In this document: piece after piece, positions 16,601-22,576 of the stretch | Layout: each line of letters opens with the position of its first letter | Numbering within the stretch: position 1 is the first letter of the stretch | Virus record (IMG/VR): IMGVR_UViG_3300037342_000044 | Span: 1-31,465 of that record | DNA length: 31,465 bases | Direction: 5' to 3' (one strand) | From: a virus | Made by a program: the position numbers and the translations under genes | Notes under the pieces: model-generated | What the model was told of the DNA's origin: nothing | Seen by the model: only the letters and a program-made list of their open reading frames with translations | Database searches by the model: none

Positions 16601-17928
16601 GCCGGGATGACGGTCGTGTTCACGACGGGAGTGCAGGCCGCGAGGAAGTACTGGGCGTCGATGAGGGTCGTCGTGACCTGACCACCCGCGCCGGTGACGC
16701 CCGTGATCGGGACAGCACCAGGGCTGGTAGACGAGGCAGCCACGCTGACGGCCGCACCCCAGTTGACGACCGACACGTCGGTCGCCGGGTTCGAGATCGT
16801 GAAGTCGGACCCCTCGATGTAGTCGTTGCGGCCTGGCGAGATGCCGCAGAGAAGCACCGTGTTGACCCCCGAGTTCGGGAGGTAGTCGAACGTCTGCTGC
16901 CACGTGTTCGAGTAGTAGGTGATCGTGACCGCCGAGCCGGGGGCCGGCGCGAAGGGCAGGGTCACGATCCCGTTCGAACCATCGACCGCCGCAGCGACGA
17001 CCTGCTGGCTGTTCACCTTCACGACGACCTTCGTGGGGTCCGTCGTCGTGATGCCGCTTCCGGAGCCGTCCGTGATCGGGATCTCGTATACGCGGAACTG
17101 GGTGTTGCGCGTCGTCGTGGTTCCCGCCGTGAAGCCCAGGGGGCCGTTGGCGTTCCCAGACCCGATGGTGATGGCCTGCGTCGAAACGAGCTGGATGTGC
17201 TCCAACCCGTCGTTGTCCGTGAAGACCGACGCGAGGAGGTTCGGGAGCCGCGCTGCCGAGATGGAAGCCGCAACCGACGCCGCGGTGAGCGACCCCGGGG
17301 GGAACACGATGGTCCCCGAGACGCCGTTCACGCTCACGATGAACGTGTCGTTCGTTCCCGTGATGATCGCGAAGGGTGCGTACCCTGGAGAGATGAGGGT
17401 GGCGTTCGCCGCCGTCACCTGGTTCGACAGTGTGTCGGTGAACTGCGTGTCGCCGCGGTGGAAGTAGTACGTCGCAGCAACCACGTCGGTCGGCTGGGTC
17501 GGAACTTCGAGGCTGATGAGCCCCATCTGGCCTGCCACGCTTGAGACGACGACGGGGTTCCCGTTGACCGTGACGGTGACCGCTGTGGTCTTGTTCGTCA
17601 CGAGCCCGAAGCCCTGCCCATCCGTGATGGGGTAGTTCGAGACCCGGAACGTCGTGTACGTCCCGTTCTGCGCCCCGAGGACCAGGTTGTTGGGGTTGAC
17701 CGCGTTGACCACCCACGAGGTGGTCTCGTCCTCGTTGACGATCTGCTCGTCGAGGGTGCCGCTGCTGCCGCGGACCAGCTCGACGTTGTCTTGCTCCAGG
17801 TTTTGCTGGCCAACACCGATGATGACGGGGATGCGAAGCCCCGCCGTCACGTTGCTGACGTTAGCCTCCGTGAGCGTGCGCGTGTAAACGCCGGGCGGAA
17901 CGTAGGTGATGAAGGGACCGAGAGCCAT
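13624..17928 (-). CDS. Tail sheath protein, exceptionally large with repeated inserted domains
   Basis: 1434 residues; typical sheaths are about 400-700. ATG at 17928 follows GAGGAG. The N-terminus (FITYVPPGVYTRTLTEAN) is the standard sheath opening that links subunits, and residues about 1190-1434 (MGFFGVLSG, VAGAVVAPSVD, RIRQGLTT, SYVGLKFLS) match the conserved C-terminal sheath core with its inner strand. Between them lie two repeat families: A at about 192-268, 685-792 and 821-902 (VxVNG, AAxINA, then GSANxPLGF), and B at about 90-165, 277-348 and a partial copy at 505-560 (FRVxxxPITDG, V-V-VN, TYY). These are beta-type domains likely displayed on the tail surface. Sheath subunits contract to drive the tube through the envelope. 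It has its own long 5' gap, fitting high expression. Confidence 0.93.
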   Translation of the reverse strand: MALGPFITYVPPGVYTRTLTEANVSNVTAGLRIPVIIGVGQQNLEQDNVELVRGSSGTLDEQIVNEDETTSWVVNAVNPNNLVLGAQNGTYTTFRVSNYPITDGQGFGLVTNKTTAVTVTVNGNPVVVSSVAGQMGLISLEVPTQPTDVVAATYYFHRGDTQFTDTLSNQVTAANATLISPGYAPFAIITGTNDTFIVSVNGVSGTIVFPPGSLTAASVAASISAARLPNLLASVFTDNDGLEHIQLVSTQAITIGSGNANGPLGFTAGTTTTRNTQFRVYEIPITDGSGSGITTTDPTKVVVKVNSQQVVAAAVDGSNGIVTLPFAPAPGSAVTITYYSNTWQQTFDYLPNSGVNTVLLCGISPGRNDYIEGSDFTISNPATDVSVVNWGAAVSVAASSTSPGAVPITGVTGAGGQVTTTLIDAQYFLAACTPVVNTTVIPAVTSVTQFLLPEVPTTGNGRDTPLGLPLFNSVANGRQDLISNRPDLVTVYAGRTLRDALNKAPIPVTQVDGPNRQITLQSPVPPDYTVFATFWYNLINDDSTILTATVPGPLGTGQYKLFSTLLNENLWEIRFGTPSGLSTPVQWPRGVETIPDAFMTGAGTSVAEIVTCTFGQSAASNAAFTNHNAQPYSIFTPYSANWTTLVNGTSVLTNLAAPAKGYLVGAHVTPIQSGGNAGEITIPASPGNQLNIQIDGVIIPTITLTPGFMTPTAIVAAINAAIDATAPFSPGPNNLASFVQIGPNGPTVYGDVLFVIKSFSTPAALPGGFDSPSAVKILQGTANSVVGFTPFSAALGTSGAVNKPATLLGGMVGPFNITAGLNDNFLVTVNGTAYQVTMPAGTAVAASAVVAAINAVPGLSGVASVGTLANVNKVRLTSPTNDSSSALILGNGSANAPLGFVQNQSAQQTQVQAQEIVNELDATSGFASGAIAYVNSLNGGVYITMESLLVGAAASNIGFVNSSNSAFNSTTGVGITPGVDGDDGEDPHDQYVVTSSNPNGSSGVGTPGQTYTDAVTGLRFTVMPASVGSYNPGGSFTMLVSQTFHVDPSNPRYAVAGVEMLVSNLNNVGVGDTATISTFNPGGIEPAVGDFYFISYLYAKQDYSVQIYQTLKTIEANFGAVAPSNSISLGAYLCILNGAVLIGLSQVQVVPGTNQATDQAYINAIANLATPLPGNVKPDIIIPLAGSTAVASYLTNHCETQSNTRNQAERMGFFGVLSGTSASNVQAIAQALVSSRIVVFYPDSSTITLTDETGQSFNSIIDGTFFGAAVAGAVVAPSVDVATPYTHIRLQGFTQLNTTLDPVTANQTAVAGITLIDDLGNGFLRIRQGLTTNMASILTRLPSVTQIADFVQQQSRALLDSYVGLKFLSRTNQVVVSMTGLFKSLVQAEIVGAFTGMSAVVDPNDPTILDFTMYYSPIFPLEYLVLTFNLRASI

Positions 17929-18113
17929 CCGGGAATCTCCTCAGCAGTTGCGGGGATTTGATCCGATCCGATCTGCGTCTGGGATCTGGCGAGACAGGAG
18001 AATCTGATTCGATCCGGATTTGGGTCTGACGCGGCCTTAGTGCCTGGCCTCGTGGAGGAGGGCGTTTCTTCCCTAGCTGGCACCCCTTACAAGTGGATTT
18101 TGCGTTCTTCGTT
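17929..18113 (-). promoter_or_regulatory. 185-base leader upstream of the sheath gene
   Basis: The longest non-coding gap within the tail block lies directly before the sheath start. On the minus strand it contains AGATCGGATCGGATC at 17974-17960 (tandem GATCG units), shared as a 13-base word with the gap after the tube gene, and a diverged version, CCCAAATCCGGATCGAATC, at about 18024-18006. A ribosome site (GAGGAG) lies ten bases before the ATG. A promoter or processing site for abundant sheath mRNA is plausible, but I see no standard -35/-10 boxes and no T-tract terminator. Confidence 0.4.
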
Positions 18114-18557
18114 TCAGCCGCTTTTTCCGGACTCCCGGCTTGCTCTGACGGTCTCGATGGCGTGTTTCGCGAGCTTTCGCCTCGCATCACGGCCTACGGG
18201 CGTCATCGGCTCGTAGCCGATGCCCTCCTTTTCCGTGTGACGGATGAGCGCATGGGTGCCTCCTTGCTCCCGCGCCTGGGCCTTCACCTCGTCCCGAGCA
18301 CGCATCACAGCCCATCGTTCCTCGGCGCTGCGCCCCACAACCTTGTCCGCGGTGGGGTAGTCGTGGTCGTGAACACCTGAGTTGGCTATCGGAGCGCCCT
18401 CTGCCTTCTGGAACTGAAAGGCAAAACCCTCCCCATCAAGGACGCGAGGTGCTTGCTCCTTGCAGGAGGGGCACTCGAACCCGAGGTAGTTGTTCATCTT
18501 GAGGGTGCGCGTGAAGCGCACGTTGCACGGAGGGCACTCGAAGACGTACTGAGGCAT
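18114..18557 (-). CDS. FmdB-type zinc-ribbon protein
   Basis: 147 residues, ATG at 18557 with GGAG seven bases upstream. It opens MPQYVFECPPCNVRFTRTL and has a second pair at FECPSC: Cys8, Cys11, Cys29, Cys32, a CX2C-X17-CX2C zinc ribbon as in the FmdB family of putative regulators. The remainder is charged and helical (VHDHDYPTADKVVGRSAEERW, then a basic C-terminal helix). Similar small proteins occur in large phages without an assigned role. Location immediately before the sheath leader makes a late transcription or RNA-binding role attractive, but a structural zinc protein is equally possible. Confidence 0.7.
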   Translation of the reverse strand: MPQYVFECPPCNVRFTRTLKMNNYLGFECPSCKEQAPRVLDGEGFAFQFQKAEGAPIANSGVHDHDYPTADKVVGRSAEERWAVMRARDEVKAQAREQGGTHALIRHTEKEGIGYEPMTPVGRDARRKLAKHAIETVRASRESGKSG

Positions 18558-18587
18558 GTTCGATCTCCATCTTCATCATCGAGGGAT

Positions 18588-19793
18588 TCATATGATCCTC
18601 TCGTAGTCGTTGTTGCGGCTCGTAATGATGGGCACCGTCTGGAAGAAGAGGTTGTTAGCTGGCCCCGGCTGCACGGGGGAAATCCCAGCGACAACTCCTG
18701 CAAGACCCCCAGGACTCCCGTTGGGGCCCCCACCGCCACGCGGACCGAAGCGGCTGATCGTGAGAGGCAGGGGCAGGTGGATCTCCCAATCCGATTGGAT
18801 CTCGATGTTGAGAGACGCGACGTAGTAGTTCAGGTTGGCTGCCTCGTCGTAGGGGACCTCCGACTCGCCCCCCATCGAGATGTTGGTGATCTCGATCCCC
18901 TCGATCGAAAGGATGGGCCTCTTCTCGCCCCAGAGGTACATCGTGACGAGGTCAGCGATCTCCTCCATCTGGTTCGTGTCCTGGGACATGACGTCGACAT
19001 CGAATGTCGTGTCAAACCTGCCGCCGTAAGCGTTCGCCGCTTCAACGCGATCTGGGTAGACGACGACAGCCACCTTGTCGCCGACCTTGGCCCTCTTACC
19101 GAAGGCGAGGACGACCCCGTGGAGCGTTGTGAAGTCGGCTGTGTTCCAAACGAACTTGAAGGGTCCCCTCGTGGGGATGGGGTAGCGGTAGTCCGCCGAG
19201 ACGTACGTGTCGCCGCCGAACGTGGAGAGAAAGCGGATCTCCCCGTTCGTGTAGTTGAGTGTGTAGTCAACCCCCTCAACGAGCAGGTAGTTGTGGTTCT
19301 GCCATAGGCGCACGGTTCCCTTGACGGGCGGGTGCCGAAGCCCCGCCTCGCGCTCGATGCCGGTGAGGAAGTGGAGGACGGGCTCGTCAGTGATCGTGAG
19401 GAGAGGGTCGATGCAGAAGACCCCCTCATCCTGCGCGTGCTCAGGCACCTTCAGGATCTCGATGTAGTAGATGCCGGCAGGCGTCGGCATCTTCCCTTCG
19501 TTCTCACGGATGCAGTTCAGATCCTCACGGACCCACTCCAACGGGTAGACAGGGTGCTTGAGGTACGCGAGCATGACGTAGCTCTGTACTGTCCCCAAGA
19601 AGTTATCGGCCGAGAGCGAGACCTTGTTCGCCGTCGAGTTCTTGATGACGATACCGAACTGGGGACGCTCATCGAAGGCGAACTTGTTCTGGATGAAGGG
19701 CACGACCTTCTCGTACACGGGGTGCCGCGAGAAGCTGTCTTGCATCTCCAGGATCAAGCGCCTCTTGAGGGCCTGCGTGAGGTAGTAGTACAA
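18588..19793 (-). CDS. Conserved virion protein upstream of sheath (probable neck or tail completion)
   Basis: 401 residues if the TTG at 19793 is the start, giving YYYLTQALKRRLILEMQDSF at the N-terminus. The frame stays open to an ATG at 19916, but that extension lies inside the 125-residue gene and is Arg/Ser-rich with shadow-like composition, so it is rejected; an ATG at about 19748 is the other choice. The body is mixed alpha/beta (NKFAFDERPQFGIVIKNST, GVDYTLNYTNGEIRF, MYLWGEKRPILSIEGIEI), with a Gly/Pro-rich tail (GPRGGGGPNGSPGG). The pattern is familiar from proteins encoded next to the sheath in large myophages; a connector, neck or tail-terminator role is inferred from position. Confidence 0.68.
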   Translation of the reverse strand: MYYYLTQALKRRLILEMQDSFSRHPVYEKVVPFIQNKFAFDERPQFGIVIKNSTANKVSLSADNFLGTVQSYVMLAYLKHPVYPLEWVREDLNCIRENEGKMPTPAGIYYIEILKVPEHAQDEGVFCIDPLLTITDEPVLHFLTGIEREAGLRHPPVKGTVRLWQNHNYLLVEGVDYTLNYTNGEIRFLSTFGGDTYVSADYRYPIPTRGPFKFVWNTADFTTLHGVVLAFGKRAKVGDKVAVVVYPDRVEAANAYGGRFDTTFDVDVMSQDTNQMEEIADLVTMYLWGEKRPILSIEGIEITNISMGGESEVPYDEAANLNYYVASLNIEIQSDWEIHLPLPLTISRFGPRGGGGPNGSPGGLAGVVAGISPVQPGPANNLFFQTVPIITSRNNDYERII

Positions 19794-19794
19794 C

Positions 19795-20172
19795 TCAGGC
19801 CCCCGGCGTGAAGGAGTCCTTGAGCCTCGATGCGATCTGCGCTGCGAGGACGGACGGCTTGTTGCCCGGGTGACCGCCAAAATTGGCGCGGCCCCCATAG
19901 GGCAACGAGAAGTCACTGTACGCGCCGTGCGGCTCGATCTTGAGGTGTGCGATCATCGGGAGGCGACCCTCCCCAGCAAGCATCTCGAACGTCAGCTCGA
20001 AGTAGCCGTCTGAGAGGGGCTTGGCGCCGTGGAACCACCAACGGTTGCCCGCCTCACGATTGAGGTCTTCCATGAGATGGGTTCCGAACGCACGCGCGAA
20101 CCCCAACTGGAAGTCCGAGATGGAGATGTCGCCAGGATGATCAGCCGTCTTCGTTCGCGCGTAGTCGTACAT
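19795..20172 (-). CDS. Hypothetical small protein between actin-like and neck genes
   Basis: 125 residues, ATG at 20172 with GGAG five bases upstream; eight bases separate it from the actin-like stop. One stretch (NREAGNRWWFHGAKPLSDGY) leads into a beta-rich part (FELTFEMLAGEGRLPMIAHL, FSLPYGGRANFGGHPGNKP) and a C-terminal helix. No Cys, no membrane segment, not recognised. The next gene begins directly after its stop (TGAGTTG), so the two are probably translationally coupled and may act together. Confidence 0.6.
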   Translation of the reverse strand: MYDYARTKTADHPGDISISDFQLGFARAFGTHLMEDLNREAGNRWWFHGAKPLSDGYFELTFEMLAGEGRLPMIAHLKIEPHGAYSDFSLPYGGRANFGGHPGNKPSVLAAQIASRLKDSFTPGA

Positions 20173-20180
20173 GATCGCTC

Positions 20181-21194
20181 CTAGGTGCTGTCCTCCTCGG
20201 ACGCGAGGACAAGAAGACCCTCAGCCACGGCCGTCATCGGATCCTTCGCCGGGCGGATGTCGCTGATCTGGATCGGGAAGCCGCGCTTTTGCATGGCCTC
20301 GAACTCCTCGCGGAAGACGTCGAGAAAGCCACCCGCTTTCGACGTGCCCCCGGAGACCACGAAGGGAATCGGCTCGGGCAGATCGAGCGACGTCTGAACC
20401 TTCCGGAACTGGATGGCGATGTTCTCCAGGCAGTACTTGATGAGGCTCCTGATGTAGAGCGCGATGGCCTCGGCGTCACGGTTGCCCTTCTCGGGGTTCG
20501 CGATGTTGACGCCCTTCTCCTTGATGGCGCACATGCGAGCGTTCGTGGACCCCATCGCCTTGGCGGCGTGGCTGTCGATCCAGTCCCCCCCACGGGCGAC
20601 AGCGAACTCCAGTCCGCACACCGTCTGGTAGGCCAGCGCGACGTTGCACATGCCCGACCCGAAGGAGACGGAGAGCCCGGAGAAGTTTTCCTTCGAGCAC
20701 TGCGAGTAGATGATGGCCATCGCCTCGTTGGCGGGGTGTGCCGTGTACCCGTGCTCGTTGACGATCTTCTTGAAGACCTCGGTGTGGTAGATGACGTCCT
20801 GATCGAGATCGTCGATCGGGGCCGCGGGCACGCTGTAGTAGCAATGCTCCCCCGCCTTCACGGGCTCCCCCAAGACGTGCTTGATGAGGAGGCTGAGGAT
20901 CTGCTGGGCCTCGATCTCGCCCGCGGAGATGACGCCGCGCGAGAGGGGACGCCGAAGCTCCCGCTTGAAGAGGTTCACCATGTTGAGGGCCGAGTCCCCG
21001 ATCACGATGAGGCGCCCGTCCTTCTCCACGTAGTCAACCTTCGAGAGCCGCAGCGTCTTCTTGGCCTCCAGGTCGAGGTCGATGAAGGCGTCCCGCATGC
21101 GTACGGTCTGAATCTTCCCCTCAGCGTTCATGCGGGCGCTGACGATGTTCATGGTCCCGATGTCGAGACCCACGGCGGGCTTGAAGTCACTCAT
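20181..21194 (-). CDS. Actin-like ATPase (MreB/ParM/FtsA superfamily)
   Basis: 337 residues, ATG at 21194 after GAGGA. All parts of the actin/Hsp70 ATPase fold can be placed: phosphate-1 loop VGLDIGTMNIVSA (8-20), connect-1 helix AHPANEAMAIIYS (152-164), phosphate-2 loop GLSVSFGSGMCNVAL (173-187), a GGDWID segment (202-207) and the adenosine motif FVVSGGTSKAGGF (278-290). Length fits the MreB/ParM class. In phosphate-2 the usual Asp (DxGGGT) is Ser177 and the later Asp is Asn184, so nucleotide hydrolysis may be slow or changed. Bacterial relatives polymerise into filaments that move DNA or shape cells. A structural-operon location next to Dps-like and neck genes suggests action late in infection, for example in virion positioning or assembly; that is inference. 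Confidence 0.87.
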   Translation of the reverse strand: MSDFKPAVGLDIGTMNIVSARMNAEGKIQTVRMRDAFIDLDLEAKKTLRLSKVDYVEKDGRLIVIGDSALNMVNLFKRELRRPLSRGVISAGEIEAQQILSLLIKHVLGEPVKAGEHCYYSVPAAPIDDLDQDVIYHTEVFKKIVNEHGYTAHPANEAMAIIYSQCSKENFSGLSVSFGSGMCNVALAYQTVCGLEFAVARGGDWIDSHAAKAMGSTNARMCAIKEKGVNIANPEKGNRDAEAIALYIRSLIKYCLENIAIQFRKVQTSLDLPEPIPFVVSGGTSKAGGFLDVFREEFEAMQKRGFPIQISDIRPAKDPMTAVAEGLLVLASEEDST

Positions 21195-21209
21195 CTTGTC
21201 CTCATCTCT

Positions 21210-21229
21210 GGGGCCGCCGAGGAGACCCC
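21210..21229 (-). promoter_or_regulatory. Inverted repeat in the leader of the actin-like gene
   Basis: On the minus strand GGGGTC...GGCCCC can form a 6-bp stem (one G-U pair) with an 8-base loop, between the Dps-like stop and the ribosome site of the actin-like gene. No T-tract follows, so an intrinsic terminator is unlikely; it may be a leader hairpin or chance in GC-rich DNA. Confidence 0.25.
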
Positions 21230-21233
21230 GTTT

Positions 21234-21968
21234 TCATCTGGATCGGTCGTAGCTGACCTTGGTCTGGACTCGTTGCCGGAGCAGGTAGACGAAAGACTCG
21301 TGCTCGTCGGCGATCCCCTGAAGGAGGTTGTCCGTGCCCTTCGACAGGACCCCCTGCGACTGGAGCGCGCTGTACGCCATCCCGATGAAGGACAGCACGT
21401 AGACCTCCGTGAGGAAGCTCACGAGCGCCTGCTGGTCGGCCTCAGGGTCGGCCTGGATGTCCCCCGCGAAGAACTTCACGAGGACCGCCATCTGGTTCGA
21501 CTGGATGACAGGGTGCACGAGGACCCTGTGTCCCGAGCCCACCGCGCGCTCAGCCAGTTGGTCGATCATCCCGAGCGACTGCTCGTAGAGGTGATCGTAC
21601 AGCTTGTGGTCCGAGTAGAAGGTGCTCCCCCGCGTCTGCCAGTGGTTCGACTGGTGAACGAACGCCGCCGCTCGAAGAACGACGAGGAGCGCCGCAAGCT
21701 CCGCAAGGACGATCTTCTGGTAGTCTCCCACCAGGGTCAGGAAGATTTGCGCCGCAGGGCTCGCGTTGGCGACCTTGGTGACGTACTCCCGGATGGCGGC
21801 TTTCGTCGCGCGCCCAAGCTTGACCTTCGCCTCCGGGAGGTACGGAGGCCCCATCGTCATATGGTCGTACGTCGAGGGATCGTGCCAGAGGGCGTAGATC
21901 GACTCGGCATGGAGGCCCGTGTATGGGTCCGTGACAGGGAGTTCCTCAGCCGAGCGCTCGTTGGCCAT
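21234..21968 (-). CDS. Dps/ferritin-like protein
   Basis: 244 residues, ATG at 21968. Residues 105-146 read HQSNHWQTRG, then an Asp-His pair, then IDQLAERAVGSG, the Dps signature. The four ferroxidase ligands of Dps are all present at canonical spacing: His109, His121 (+12), Asp136 (+15), Glu140 (+4). The last helix (ADEHESFVYLLRQR, 220-233) resembles the final Dps helix. A N-terminal extension of about 75 residues and a longer middle section make it bigger than usual Dps (about 160-180). Dps proteins form 12-subunit shells that oxidise and store iron and bind DNA, protecting it from peroxide. Here the gene lies in the neck/tail operon directly upstream of the actin-like gene. Virion incorporation or genome protection is inference. 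Confidence 0.8.
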   Translation of the reverse strand: MANERSAEELPVTDPYTGLHAESIYALWHDPSTYDHMTMGPPYLPEAKVKLGRATKAAIREYVTKVANASPAAQIFLTLVGDYQKIVLAELAALLVVLRAAAFVHQSNHWQTRGSTFYSDHKLYDHLYEQSLGMIDQLAERAVGSGHRVLVHPVIQSNQMAVLVKFFAGDIQADPEADQQALVSFLTEVYVLSFIGMAYSALQSQGVLSKGTDNLLQGIADEHESFVYLLRQRVQTKVSYDRSR

Positions 21969-21979
21969 CCTACAGGATG
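21966..21979 (-). promoter_or_regulatory. Hairpin including the start codon of the Dps-like gene
   Basis: On the minus strand CATCC-TGTA-GGATG is a perfect 5-bp inverted repeat whose 3' arm ends with the ATG start. The nearest ribosome site, GAGGCG, lies just before the 5' arm. If folded in mRNA it would hide the start codon, suggesting low or conditional translation; chance is possible for a 5-bp stem. Confidence 0.3.
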
Positions 21980-21994
21980 CGCCTCGATAGAACT

Positions 21995-22576
21995 TTAACC
22001 GTTGCCGCCTTTACGCATCTGCCGAAGCTTCGCGGTCGCATCGGAAACTGAACCCGAATCCGCCTCTTGGGACACGCGGTCGATACGCACCTCAGCGTCC
22101 TTGGGCGCAATCTCACCAGGAATGAACTGGGGTGCGCTGCCGTCCGCCACGTCGCTACATTGAACCGGCGTTTGTTGACCGGAACCCATCCCGACCATCC
22201 CGAAAGGGGCCTTCACGCTCCCGATCGCCTTCATGATCGCATCGAACTGGTCGCGCTGCGCCAGGGCCGCCCCCAAGGATGCCCGGAGCTGCGTGACCTC
22301 TTCTTCGAGTAGCTTGTTGCGCGCCTCCAAGTGACGGTTGCGCTCTTGAAGCAGGTCGTCTCGCACATGCCCAGCGGGCGCCGTATGTACGGGCGGGGGC
22401 AGATCGGGGAGCTTGAAAACACACTTCTGGCCGATGGCCTTGTAGAGATCCCGCGATCGGGCCGCCTTGTCGGCCGGAATGACTACCTCGCGCCCGTGGG
22501 GGACGTCCATAGCGATGTCTTCGATGACGTGCGTGGGCGTCACCAAGCCGAAGACTCGGACGTCTCCCGTGCTCAC
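21995..22576 (-). CDS. Hypothetical protein with beta N-terminus and coiled coil
   Basis: 193 residues, GTG start at 22576 overlapping the upstream stop as GTGA, with GGGAGG six bases upstream. Residues 5-60 (VFGLVTPTHVIEDIAMDVPH, then VVIPADKAARSRDLYKAI) match a pattern seen in small proteins of many tailed phages: a strand pair followed by an 'IPxxKAxxSxDL' helix. Residues 72-118 are a coiled coil (ERNRHLEARNKLLEEEVTQL). The rest is Gly/Ser/Gln-rich and flexible. The function is unknown; a minor virion component fits the location. Confidence 0.6.
   Translation of the reverse strand: MSTGDVRVFGLVTPTHVIEDIAMDVPHGREVVIPADKAARSRDLYKAIGQKCVFKLPDLPPPVHTAPAGHVRDDLLQERNRHLEARNKLLEEEVTQLRASLGAALAQRDQFDAIMKAIGSVKAPFGMVGMGSGQQTPVQCSDVADGSAPQFIPGEIAPKDAEVRIDRVSQEADSGSVSDATAKLRQMRKGGNG

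Noticed and set aside
13606-17544. Plus-strand ORF of 1312 codons opposite the sheath gene
   Set aside because: It is an antisense shadow created by the GC3 bias of the sheath gene; its product is almost only Arg, Asp, Glu, Val, Gly and His, with no fold-like pattern, while the minus strand encodes a clear sheath.
19794-19916. ATG start at 19916 for the 401-residue protein
   Set aside because: The extra 41 residues overlap the 125-residue gene and are Arg/Ser-rich like other shadows; the conserved-looking N-terminus begins at YYYLTQALKRR.
20289-21998. Plus-strand ORF of 569 codons opposite the actin-like and Dps-like genes
   Set aside because: Spans two recognised genes on the other strand and has shadow-type composition; no ribosome site.
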